A stretch of 64,000 bases of DNA, from assembly GCA_031415135.1 (NCBI GenBank), contig JANORB010000078.1:47449-111448 (forward strand), in the 5' to 3' direction. A program made the translations under genes and the position numbers. Positions 18,801 to 24,935 of the stretch are shown in pieces (position 1 is the first letter of the stretch; every line of letters starts with the position of its first letter). The notes beneath the pieces are model-generated. The model made no database searches, was not told where the DNA came from, and saw only the letters and a program-made list of their open reading frames with translations. This DNA comes from LGRD01 sp031415135. GTDB taxonomy: Bacteria > Pseudomonadota > Gammaproteobacteria > Burkholderiales > Burkholderiaceae_C.

Positions 18801-18942
18801 CCGGCTGAGCACCATCATGCACGCCGACAAGATCGTGGTGATGTATGAAGGCAAGATCGTCGAGCAGGGGCGGCACGACGAACTGGTCGAGCGGCGGGGG
18901 ATGTATTACGAGTTGGTGCAGAAGCAGTTGAGCGCGGCGTGA
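15886..18942 (+). CDS. C39-peptidase ABC exporter with two N-terminal cyclic-nucleotide-binding-like domains
   Basis: A 1018-residue fusion. Residues about 15-130 and 145-265 are two cNMP-binding-like folds, then a C39 peptidase (about 300-430) with Cys316 (QMDCGAACLAM), His389 (YHYVVVYG) and Asp405 (VADPALGF). Six membrane helices (about 440-720) and an ATPase follow, with Walker A GRSGSGKTT near 812, signature LSGGQVQR near 917 and Walker B LLVFDEATSALD. C39 exporters cut leaders after double glycine while exporting the core peptide. The three GG-leader peptides at 25.8-26.8 kb are the likely substrates. The cNMP folds have FAEIVML and FGEKACLM cassettes without the usual PRxA arginine, so they may not bind nucleotide and may act as docking or gating domains. 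Confidence 0.93.
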   Translation: MSTPETKSRAEFLASIDLLSALTRNDLDRLAEAAQSRLLAFGDTVCSAGDAAEGLFVVKSGSIRVFVEEGGKEVSLGVRKAGDVFAEIVMLREYRHESSVRASGKTELLFIPRSVIAPMIAANPAARAFVAGRVAIGSAGGLISQWFDLRGKVDQGELDELIRSVGAKQVSAGREILKQDSREDRRLYVVRHGEVRLVRFEDGTDYTLATLRQGDTFGEKACLMRQEQFTSAVAATDCALLVIPEKTVVFILERNPKLREALEERIRTLDRELARHKKLAERRKRPLMLDLDSRPELGEKVIRRFAWVQQAEQMDCGAACLAMICKHHGIDMSLGKLREMANVTTQGATLESLARTGESLGFTTRGVKCTFDNLRGFDLPLIVHWEGYHYVVVYGVSDQHVWVADPALGFRKLSLEEFERGWSGTSLVFTRNQQAVETAASRSPWVRFARYLVPHKKILLHLILATFVIQMLGIVPPMIIQNILDGVIVHQNVSLLHLLISGLIISQVFTQLMATIRAALANFMVRKLDFTMMSQFFRHTLSLPYSFFGTRKTGDIFARFQENQTIRAFLTESTVTTVLNLLMIFIYFTVLFLYNVKLTLLLIGFVIPILALTVLVTPKVKAYAREVFGASTDAKSYLMEVLGGVETVKGMGIERPVRLKWEKKYAKALEVQFRAQAFNIRVGLAGQLLNAATTVTILWFGASLVLAGELTIGQLIAFNALMGSVLAPLMGMVGLWSMLNDAAVAMERLGDVLDIEPEQKPEDLASRVALPDLQGDIKLDGVYFRYGGDEEAYVLQNISLEIKPGELVAIVGRSGSGKTTLAKLLVGFYPPTDGKLMVDGYDINVIDKEYFRAQVGYVMQSNLLFSGTIAENIASGDTSPDRRRIEEVAKRADAHGFISKLPLAYEQVVGERGMGLSGGQVQRLCIARALYHDPRLLVFDEATSALDTQSEGNIMANMSDILKGRTAVVIAHRLSTIMHADKIVVMYEGKIVEQGRHDELVERRGMYYELVQKQLSAA

Positions 18943-18976
18943 GGGGGCTTGATCGCGCGACGGGGCACGGCGGCTC

Positions 18977-19816
18977 CTATTCGGCCAGCACAGGCTGCTG
19001 CGGCTCCGCAGCTAGGCTGATGTGCTCTAGCCTCCAGCGCTTCAACTGCTTGAATTGCTGGTAAGTCAGGACCGACTCTGACACCGGATCACAGGACCGC
19101 AGCTCGATGTGCTGCCACGTCTTGGTGGGGTCGAACAGCCTGTCCTTGAATGCCTTCTCGATTGCCTTGGCTGCGGTGTCCGCTGCTTTCTCTGCCGCGT
19201 CGAAGTCAGGGTCAGCCGGGTGCAGGATGGTGATGTCGAGGGTGTAGGTGTCGTCGGGGCCGTCGCGGGTGACCTCGGCACCCTCGTCCACATCGAAGAA
19301 GACGCCCGCAATCAGCTCACCATGGGGCTTCACCGCCTTGGCAATCTTCTCGTGCAGCTTGAACTCCTTCAAGGTCATGCGGCGCTCGAATTCGTCGGGG
19401 AAGGCCGAGCGACGATAGCGACTGGCCAACCACATCTGAAAGATGGCGTGGTTCTCTGGGGACAGGTGTGCTTCAGGACGCGCGACGAAGTCGTTCAGTG
19501 CGCGTTTTTCGATGGACAGCTTCGCGGTCGCCTCGAACTCGGCCCAGAAGACAGCAGCACCCGCAAACTCGACATGGAGTTTGCGGGCGTTCTTGGCGTG
19601 GGTGCAGTTGCCATCCTTGTCCGTCACCAGACGGCCAATAACGACCTCGACGACCGGCTCTCCTTCGGGAGCTTGCGCAAGGTCGCAGTCGTGACTGGCA
19701 ACGATGACGAGCGTCTGGTCAGGCGCTACTGCGTGATGAAGCCCCAGGGCTTCAATCGCGTCATTGTCGAGCAGATACCCTTGGCGCCACGGGGTGTCAC
19801 GATTCCACTCCACCAC
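18977..19816 (-). CDS. Uncharacterised protein of a TIGR04255-associated three-gene cassette
   Basis: A 279-residue protein of no recognised family. Near the N-terminus it has VIVASHDCDLAQAPEGEPVVEVVIGRLV, where the S-H-D-C-D-L string stands out as a possible active or metal site. The middle part is helical and charged (FERRMTLKEFKLHEKIAKAV), and the C-terminal half has mixed beta/helix content. No signal peptide or membrane helix is seen. It is the last gene of a minus-strand cassette after the HTH protein (nine-base gap). Base composition of the cassette is visibly less GC-rich than the exporter next to it, suggesting later acquisition. Confidence 0.65.
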   Translation of the reverse strand: MVEWNRDTPWRQGYLLDNDAIEALGLHHAVAPDQTLVIVASHDCDLAQAPEGEPVVEVVIGRLVTDKDGNCTHAKNARKLHVEFAGAAVFWAEFEATAKLSIEKRALNDFVARPEAHLSPENHAIFQMWLASRYRRSAFPDEFERRMTLKEFKLHEKIAKAVKPHGELIAGVFFDVDEGAEVTRDGPDDTYTLDITILHPADPDFDAAEKAADTAAKAIEKAFKDRLFDPTKTWQHIELRSCDPVSESVLTYQQFKQLKRWRLEHISLAAEPQQPVLAE

Positions 19817-19825
19817 GTCTCACCT

Positions 19826-20461
19826 TCAAGTGTGGTCGTTGGACGCAGGGAGGTCGAAGTCAGCACTCGCGGGCGTCTTCGCCCGATTTGCGAATCGGGC
19901 ATTCATACGTTCGCGTTGCACTGCCTCGCGTTTGTGAATCTGGACCAGCATCAGGGCAGCATCCCTCGCGGACTCACCTGACTGCGCAACCTGCATCAGC
20001 GTCCGGCCATTGGCGAACTTGCGCTTCAGCAGGACCGCATTGATGCCCACGCCTTCGTGGGCTAGCACGTCAGCAGCTTGGGCGAGATCCTGCAGCTTCG
20101 CGGCGTTCTCGTCTGCAACGGGTTCGCCATTCAGCCAGTTGTAGACGGACTGTCGCGATACGCCGAACGTCGTCGCGAGGTCGGAGACGGCGGGGCTCAG
20201 CACCTCGCGGATGCGCGACAGGTTTTCGCTAGGAGTGCGAACCTGCTCGACTTCCGCGACCTCGACCACGGACACCATGTGCCGTGCTTGCCGAGCGCTC
20301 CGCTGCAGGTGCTCCAGCGAAAGCTCGCCTCCAGTGCCGATGCCGGTCAGTGCCGCACCCGCGGCAGTCATCCATCCCACCCAGCGAACGACGGTGGAAG
20401 TGACGCCGGTTGCGACCGGCCGGTCGGTAACCCAGCCGCCATAGGTCATTGCTGTGCTCAT
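19826..20461 (-). CDS. Helix-turn-helix protein of the TIGR04255 cassette
   Basis: A 211-residue protein. A hydrophobic stretch (VVRWVGWMTAAGAALTGIGTG, about residues 25-45) precedes an acidic linker and a helix-turn-helix at about 95-125 (SDLATTFGVSRQSVYNWLNGEP), similar to XRE/MbcA-type DNA-binding units. The last part is helical and basic. Its start at 20461 follows a GGGGAA ribosome site. Such HTH genes commonly sit beside TIGR04255 genes and may repress their own operon; a spaced inverted repeat upstream (21304-21351) is a candidate operator. The biological purpose of the cassette is unknown. Confidence 0.72.
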   Translation of the reverse strand: MSTAMTYGGWVTDRPVATGVTSTVVRWVGWMTAAGAALTGIGTGGELSLEHLQRSARQARHMVSVVEVAEVEQVRTPSENLSRIREVLSPAVSDLATTFGVSRQSVYNWLNGEPVADENAAKLQDLAQAADVLAHEGVGINAVLLKRKFANGRTLMQVAQSGESARDAALMLVQIHKREAVQRERMNARFANRAKTPASADFDLPASNDHT

Positions 20462-21267
20462 GATGCTTCCCCTTTAGGCCCAAGAGGCCCGAGCATGGTC
20501 GGTGACCGTCGCATTGAATGACTTGACGATTTCATCATGAGCGCCGTCAGTCGCGCTCCCACCTTGGACAGTTCGAACACCTCTCGGTGGCCGATGGATG
20601 CATCCGTATCGACGATTGCATGCAGGCTCTCACGCTGGGTAAAGCGAGGGTCGATAACGGGGGCCAAGCCCCCCAGTTCCATGGGAAGACCAACGTGTCC
20701 ATGGCGGATGAGGACACGCGACACGAGCTGCCCAGCGGCAGTCGAGACGATGGTCTCGCTGACCGACTGCTGAAGTTGACCTTCCCCTCGTAGCGCAAGG
20801 CCCAGCACTTCCGGCACGAGGAATTCCCGAAGCGTTTCGCCACCCTTCGACGGCTGAACAGCGTCCAAGTACCGCAGCCCGATGCGCTCAACGAAGTCGA
20901 GACGCAGGGCGTCGTGCAGGATGCCCAGTCCCTTCAGGAAGATCTCGGAGAAGGTTTCGAAGGTGTCGTAGCGGGTGGTCTGGAACGACAGGGCATTCGT
21001 CTCCAGCAAGAACAGCGAGCGGCCATCAATGTCGCCGAACAGGTAACGTGGCTGCTGCGTCACGGTAGGTGCTGCCATCTGCTCCTGCCCTGTCCCACCG
21101 AAGGGCAGGACCAGCCGCTGAAAGACTTCCTTCTTGTAGTCGGGGAAGTGTGCCTCTCGCATCTTGGGCTGGATGGCGGGGATGTACCCGTCCAAGTCCA
21201 GCACCGGGTTGAACTGGACTTGGGCGACCGTGTAGTAGACCGGCGCATTGGTCAACTTCTTCCCCAT
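20458..21267 (-). CDS. TIGR04255 family protein, probable frameshift near the 3' end
   Basis: A 269-residue reading frame with the family opening LTNAPVYYTVAQVQFNPVLDLDGYIPAIQPKMRE and the core FVERIGLRYLDAV. The expected C-terminus is not in this frame. One base shift between 20539 and 20540 restores AHDEIVKSFNATVTDHARASWA followed by TAA at 20474-20476. That is the normal family ending and leaves room for the ribosome site of the next gene. The uncorrected frame instead ends at 20458 in low-complexity sequence. Either a real one-base deletion, an assembly error, or programmed frameshifting would explain this. Members of this family are scattered in mobile regions and have no proven function. 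First gene of its cassette. Confidence 0.78.
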   Translation of the reverse strand: MGKKLTNAPVYYTVAQVQFNPVLDLDGYIPAIQPKMREAHFPDYKKEVFQRLVLPFGGTGQEQMAAPTVTQQPRYLFGDIDGRSLFLLETNALSFQTTRYDTFETFSEIFLKGLGILHDALRLDFVERIGLRYLDAVQPSKGGETLREFLVPEVLGLALRGEGQLQQSVSETIVSTAAGQLVSRVLIRHGHVGLPMELGGLAPVIDPRFTQRESLHAIVDTDASIGHREVFELSKVGARLTALMMKSSSHSMRRSPTMLGPLGPKGEAS

Positions 21268-21286
21268 GGTGTCCTCAGCTACCTAC

Positions 21287-21351
21287 TTGACAATCAGGTT
21301 GACACTTTACACCATGGTTGACATTCAACGCTGTCGGGTGTTGTGTAAAGT
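21287..21351. promoter_or_regulatory. Likely operator/promoter of the TIGR04255 cassette
   Basis: ACTTTACAC (21304-21312) and GTGTAAAGT (21343-21351) form a perfect 9-bp inverted repeat with a 30-base gap. TTGACA occurs three times on the plus strand (21287, 21299 and 21318), and CCATGG (21312-21317) is a small palindrome. All lie 20-84 bases upstream of the first cassette gene. The pattern suits binding by the HTH protein encoded in the same cassette. The rest of the gap to 21563 shows nothing recognisable. Confidence 0.5.
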
Positions 21352-21519
21352 TCCGCACGACTAGCTGTGCGCGCAGTCCTCTGCGAGGCATCTTTTTAGT
21401 GGGAACCCGGTGGGTGCAGACGCGAGGCCGTTGATGAGACGCCGGGAGGCTGCCTGTCACACCGTCAGCGGCTGGCCGTTGGTACAGCCGCCTGGCGGCT
21501 CAAACGGAAGCGGTCACTC

Positions 21520-22009
21520 GATACGGGCGGCCTTACGCGGCCATCGCAACGAACTCAAGAACGTCAGCCGCGCCGCGCCGCTTCGATCACCGCGATGTCG
21601 ATCTTTCCCATCTGCATCATCGCCTCGAAAGCGCGCTTGGCCGCGGCACGATCGGGATCGGAGATCGCGGCGATGAGGGCGCGTGGCGTGATCTGCCACG
21701 ACAGGCCCCACTTGTCCTTGCACCAACCGCAGGCGCTCATCCGGCCGCCGTTGCCCACGATCGCGTTCCACAGGCGGTCGGTTTCGGCTTGGTCGTCGGT
21801 CGCCACCTGGAACGAAAAGGCTTCGGTGTGCTTGAACGCCGGGCCACCGTTCAGGCCCAGACAAGGGATGCCGATGACGGTGAACTCGACCGTCAAGACA
21901 TCGCCCTGCTTGCCTGCGGGGTAGTCGCCGGGCGCGCGATAGACCGCGCCCACCGCGCTGTCCAGGAAGGTCTGGGCATAGAACCTGGCGGCGTCCAGGG
22001 CGGTGCCGT
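21520..22009. repeat. Left copy of a 490-bp direct duplication
   Basis: This segment matches 22728-23213 base for base with scattered differences, beginning at CCTTACGCGGCCATCGCAA and ending at GGCGGTGCCGT. It carries the truncated VOC gene. The two copies are in the same orientation and enclose a toxin-antitoxin pair. Confidence 0.85.
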
Positions 22010-22028
22010 CGTCATGTTGAGCAGGCAC
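21564..22028 (-). pseudogene. VOC/PhnB-like gene copy lacking its start
   Basis: The last about 148 codons match the intact neighbour at 22769-23248 almost throughout (GTALDAARFYAQTF to KIDIAVIEAARRG). The first residues MIPKNTICLWYN are missing and replaced by unrelated sequence from the toxin-antitoxin side. The reading frame stays open, and a GTG at 22028 could start it, but no conserved start is left. It looks like the remnant left when the toxin-antitoxin pair entered between two copies, or when a partial duplication formed. Confidence 0.78.
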
Positions 22029-22042
22029 ACCAGAGAGGCTGA

Positions 22043-22071
22043 TTGGGACCGTAACCCAAACGCAATACAAT
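22043..22071 (+). promoter_or_regulatory. Promoter of the RHH/ParE toxin-antitoxin pair
   Basis: TTGGGA (22043-22048) and TACAAT (22066-22071) are 17 bases apart, a good sigma-70 fit. The antitoxin ATG is at 22078, only six bases after the -10 box, so the transcript would be leaderless or nearly so. Confidence 0.6.
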
Positions 22072-22077
22072 TTGCTG

Positions 22078-22350
22078 ATGAAGTCGGCCGTCATACCCCA
22101 AATCCGCGTCGAGCCAGAGCTGCGCGCTGAACTTGAGGCCGTACTCAAGCAGGGCGAAACCCTGACGGACTTCGTCGAAGCGACGGTGCGAAGCGCCATC
22201 GCTTTCCGGCGCGTGCAGACCGATTTCCATGCTCGTGCGCAGGCAGCGTCCGAGGAGTACCACCGGTCGGGCGTATCGGTACCGGTTGAGACTGTCCTGG
22301 AGAGACTGCAATCCAAGCTGGACGCCAAGCGAAAGAAGCTCGGCCGGTGA
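22078..22350 (+). CDS. Ribbon-helix-helix antitoxin
   Basis: A 90-residue protein starting MKSAVIPQIRVEPELRAELEAVLKQGETLTDFVEATVRSAIAF. The beta strand (IPQIRVEPEL) and following helices match the ribbon-helix-helix fold used by antitoxins of ParE/RelE systems, with a basic toxin-binding tail (LERLQSKLDAKRKKLGR). It should neutralise the toxin encoded by the next gene and repress the shared promoter. The ATG at 22078 is preferred over a TTG two codons earlier. Its end overlaps the toxin start by four bases. Confidence 0.82.
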   Translation: MKSAVIPQIRVEPELRAELEAVLKQGETLTDFVEATVRSAIAFRRVQTDFHARAQAASEEYHRSGVSVPVETVLERLQSKLDAKRKKLGR

Positions 22351-22661
22351 ATTTTGTCGTTGAGCTGTCTCCTGCGGCCGAAGCTGACCTGGAACGCCTC
22401 TTCGACTTCTTGCTTGAGCAAGCCGACACAACGGAAGACCTTGATCGCGCCCAGGCTGCGATCGACGCTATCAGGGCGACGGCGCAGCATCGGTTGGCGA
22501 CAACGCCCTTCAGCTTCCGCAAAGCGGCCCAGAATCCAGCCCAGCGGGAATTGATCATCCCGTTCGGAGCCACCGGGTATGTCGCGTTGTATGAGATCGT
22601 CAGTACGTTGAAAGTCGTCGTGCTGGCGGTGCGCCACCAGCGTGAACAGGACTATCACTGA
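22347..22661 (+). CDS. ParE/RelE-family toxin
   Basis: A 104-residue protein with the ParE fold pattern: VVELSPAAEADLERLFDFLLEQ at the N-terminus and LIIPFGATGYVALYEI with VVVLAVRHQREQDYH at the C-terminus. ParE toxins poison DNA gyrase; RelE relatives cut mRNA. The RHQREQDYH ending is commoner in the ParE branch. Overlap with the antitoxin stop (ATGA) shows coupling. The length is complete. The pair lies between two copies of a duplicated VOC gene and probably arrived as a unit. Confidence 0.84.
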   Translation: MNFVVELSPAAEADLERLFDFLLEQADTTEDLDRAQAAIDAIRATAQHRLATTPFSFRKAAQNPAQRELIIPFGATGYVALYEIVSTLKVVVLAVRHQREQDYH

Positions 22662-22727
22662 CACTGATCATTGATGGCCGATCTGCAAGGGCTTCCACTG
22701 CGACATTGACGAGGTGGGATGCAGCCA

Positions 22728-23213
22728 TACGCAGCCTTACGCGGCCATCGCAAACGAACTCAGAAACGTCACCCGCGCCGGGCCGCTTCGATCGCCGCGA
22801 TGTCGATCTTTCCCATCTGCATCATTGCCTCGAAAGCGCGCTTGGCCGCGGCAGGATCAGGGTCGGTGATCGCGGCGATGAGGGCGCGTGGCGTGATCTG
22901 CCACGACAGGCCCCACTTGTCCTTGCACCAGCCGCAGGCGCTCGTCCGGCCGCCGTTGCCCACAATCGCGTTCCACAAGCGGTCGGTCTCGGCCTGGTCG
23001 TCGGTCGCCACCTGGAACGAAAAGGCTTCGTCGTGCTTGACCATCGGGCCACCGTTCAGGCCCAGGCAAGGGATGCCGATGAAGGTGAACTCGACCGTCA
23101 ACACATCGCCCTGCTTGCCCGAGGGATAGTCGCCGGGCGCGCGATGGACCGCACCGACCGCGCTGTCGGGGAAGGTCTGGGCATAGAACTTGGCGGCGTC
23201 CAGGGCGGTGCCG
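22728..23213. repeat. Right copy of the direct duplication
   Basis: Matches 21520-22009. The copies differ at several scattered sites, so the duplication is not fresh or one copy came from a related strain. Confidence 0.85.
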
Positions 23214-23248
23214 TTGTACCAGAGGCAGATGGTGTTCTTGGGGATCAC
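22769..23248 (-). CDS. VOC-superfamily PhnB-like (3-demethylubiquinone methyltransferase-domain) protein
   Basis: A 159-residue glyoxalase-fold protein: TICLWYNGTALDAAKFYAQTFPDS at the start, VLTVEFTFIGIPCLGLNGGP in the middle, and CGWCKDKWGLSWQITPRAL at the end. The family name is historical; members are dimeric VOC proteins of uncertain substrate and are not methyltransferases. GTG at 23248 is the start, supported by a GGAG box eight bases upstream. This is the intact member of a duplicated pair. It may bind a small molecule or detoxify a compound; the sequence does not say which. Confidence 0.85.
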   Translation of the reverse strand: MIPKNTICLWYNGTALDAAKFYAQTFPDSAVGAVHRAPGDYPSGKQGDVLTVEFTFIGIPCLGLNGGPMVKHDEAFSFQVATDDQAETDRLWNAIVGNGGRTSACGWCKDKWGLSWQITPRALIAAITDPDPAAAKRAFEAMMQMGKIDIAAIEAARRG

Positions 23249-23359
23249 ATTCGTTCTCCAACTGATGACCGGTATGTTCTTCCTAAATGCAGGCTGAGGT
23301 TCCGGGGGTGCGCGGCATGGGCCTTTCAGGCGGGAAGGTGCAGCGCCCTGAGGCCGCCC

Positions 23360-23758
23360 TCAAGGCGCCACCACGTCGAGCGTCGGAAAGTAGGTTCTGA
23401 ACCAGCTGGCGTCGCGCGTCAGCAGGGGCCAACCCTCGACGGCAGCATGGGCGCCGATGAAGAAGTCCGGCAGCACCTGCAGCTTGCTGCCACCGCGCCT
23501 GCGGTACTGCGCATAAGCCTTGGCCGCCAGGAACAGGGCGGGCCGCGGTATCTCGCGCAATTCCAGCGCCAGCGTGTCCACGACATCGTCGAGCGCTTCC
23601 AGGGTCGAGAAAGACAAGGACATCTCGGCGTAGATGATGGGGTTGATCACCAGGGCGTGAAGGCTGGACTGCGCGCGCATCTGGGCGATGGACCAGTCGG
23701 CCCATTGTGGGTCGTTCTGCAGGACGTCCACCAGGACGTTGGTGTCGACCAGCAGCAT
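23360..23758 (-). CDS. vapC: VapC-type PIN-domain toxin
   Basis: A 132-residue PIN-domain ribonuclease. The N-terminus MLLVDTNVLVDVL holds the first acidic residue (Asp5), YAEMS supplies the second, and LPDFFIGAHA with LLTRDASWFRTYFP the C-terminal acidic cluster. VapC toxins cut tRNA or rRNA when released from VapB. The ATG overlaps the antitoxin stop by four bases. All catalytic positions look intact, so this is probably a working toxin. Confidence 0.9.
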   Translation of the reverse strand: MLLVDTNVLVDVLQNDPQWADWSIAQMRAQSSLHALVINPIIYAEMSLSFSTLEALDDVVDTLALELREIPRPALFLAAKAYAQYRRRGGSKLQVLPDFFIGAHAAVEGWPLLTRDASWFRTYFPTLDVVAP

Positions 23759-24006
23759 CAGTCGTCGGTGCGCAGCAGCTTCATCAATTCGTCAGTCCGC
23801 CAGCGCACGTCGGCGCGGCCCCGCACAGCGTCGAATCGGTCGGGCTGGGGGCGGCGCAGGCCCTTCGCCGGGCGTGGCCGGTGCAGGACCACTTCGCCGG
23901 CCGCGTTGACCGAGAACTGCACCGGCGCTCCGGGCAGCAATTGCAGTTCGTCGCGTATCCGCTTGGGGATGGTGACCTGGCCTTTGGTGGTGAGCGTGGT
24001 TGTCAT
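23758..24006 (-). CDS. vapB: VapB-type AbrB-fold antitoxin
   Basis: An 82-residue protein whose N-terminus MTTTLTTKGQVTIPKRIRDEL is the swapped-hairpin AbrB DNA-binding fold. The tail FDAVRGRADVRWRTDELMKLLR is the usual toxin-wrapping extension. It should neutralise VapC and repress the operon. The start at 24006 follows an AGGAG ribosome site. An imperfect inverted repeat just upstream is a likely operator. Confidence 0.9.
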   Translation of the reverse strand: MTTTLTTKGQVTIPKRIRDELQLLPGAPVQFSVNAAGEVVLHRPRPAKGLRRPQPDRFDAVRGRADVRWRTDELMKLLRTDD

Positions 24007-24020
24007 GCGACTCCTGTGAA

Positions 24021-24050
24021 GTGTTACCGGGCCGAAGAATGGTAATACAC
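24021..24050. promoter_or_regulatory. Probable VapBC operator
   Basis: GTGTTACC (24021-24028) and GGTAATACAC (24041-24050) form an inverted repeat with one unpaired base, 15 bases upstream of vapB. AbrB-type antitoxins commonly bind such repeats to autoregulate. Confidence 0.45.
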
Positions 24051-24103
24051 ATGACGGCGAACCCGGTAAAACTCGCCATGAAGCCGCTGCGAGCCGGTTC
24101 TCA

Positions 24104-24465
24104 AGTCCCCGCCAGCGTCGGTTCACTCCGAACGGTGCGCGAAGACAGTGCGGCCGCCGCCAGCAGGCCAAAGACGCAGGCGAAGAACGCCAGCGTCTTG
24201 CCGGCCCCGACGCGCTCGATCATCACGCCGCACAGGGCTGCACCCACGGGGTTGAGCGCATGCGCACGCCGACCACGCCGCCGGCGCTGAAGATCAAGAC
24301 GATGTCGACCGCACTGGCGCCCATCTGCTGCGCCATCACGATCAACAGCAAGGGTACCGATGCCTCCACGAAGTTCATGCCGCCGGTGAGCATGGCCATG
24401 CGGCGCACGATCTTCTCGTGCCACAACCAGCGCGGCCCGGCCATCACCTCGGCCCCCAAGTGCCG
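24104..24465 (-). pseudogene. MFS transporter fragment
   Basis: Two frames carry pieces of one major-facilitator protein of the EntS-like group. The first has GPRWLWHEKIVRRMAMLTGG and MAQQMGASAVDIVLIFSAGGVVG. The second, entered near 24260, has NPVGAALCGVMIERVGAGKT followed by a last membrane helix. The middle helices are missing and the N-terminal half is absent, so this is the wreck of a deletion. No promoter or start remains. Confidence 0.72.
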
Positions 24466-24510
24466 AGGCCTGGCGGGTCGAGCAAGATCTCGCAAACGAG
24501 ATGGCGCTGC

Positions 24511-24702
24511 CTACTGATCCTCGCCGAAGACCGCATCAATGTCGCGGGCACCGTGGAGTACACGCACGACATCGATCCCATCTTCGATGGGCGCGTAGAA
24601 GATGACGTAGCGCCCGAACGGAAAGCTGCGCAGGTCAGCTGCCAGTTCAGTTTTACGCGGCTTTGCGAGCCCGCCTGGCACTGCCTTCGCGCTTGGCGTC
24701 AT
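24511..24702 (-). pseudogene. ParE-type toxin, N-terminally truncated
   Basis: A 63-residue frame whose last 45 residues, ELAADLRSFPFGRYVIFYAPIEDGIDVVRVLHGARDID, are the C-terminal half of a ParE toxin. The N-terminal helices (about 40 residues) are missing and replaced by unrelated sequence. It follows a complete ParD-like antitoxin gene by seven bases. The toxin is probably dead, leaving an antitoxin without its target. Confidence 0.72.
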
Positions 24703-24709
24703 CGACGCT

Positions 24710-24913
24710 CTACGCTTTGCTCGGCCCGCTGTTCAGGCCCTGGCGAATGTCGTCGCGCAACTGCTCGAGCCTGGCCGCTCGCAAGCGGTCCTGCTCGTCC
24801 ATCAGGCGCAGCGCCTCGCGCACGACTTCACTGGCGGATGTGTACAGGCCCGAGGCCACTTTGGCGCGGACCAGTTCTTCGAGTTGCGGCGTCAGGTTGG
24901 CGTTCATGCCCAC
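24710..24913 (-). CDS. parD: ParD-like antitoxin
   Basis: A 67-residue ribbon-helix-helix antitoxin: NANLTPQLEELVRAKVASGLYTSASEVVREALRLMDEQDR is the classic ParD pattern. A GTG at 24913 has a GGAG box at good spacing; the ATG two codons later (24907) is the alternative. The C-terminal toxin-binding part is short. The adjoining ParE is truncated, so this copy may persist as a regulator or decoy. Confidence 0.8.
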   Translation of the reverse strand: MGMNANLTPQLEELVRAKVASGLYTSASEVVREALRLMDEQDRLRAARLEQLRDDIRQGLNSGPSKA

Positions 24914-24935
24914 AGGCGCTCTCCTGCTTCGCTGG

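Noticed and set aside
15844..18876. A 1010-residue open frame on the minus strand opposite the exporter
   Set aside because: Shadow of the ABC gene; the composition is His/Gln/Arg/Val heavy and no family signature is seen.
21564..22664. A 366-residue minus-strand frame joining the truncated VOC copy to sequence across the toxin-antitoxin genes
   Set aside because: The upstream part is antisense to the RHH/ParE pair, which has a promoter, coupling and family motifs; only the VOC part is a remnant.
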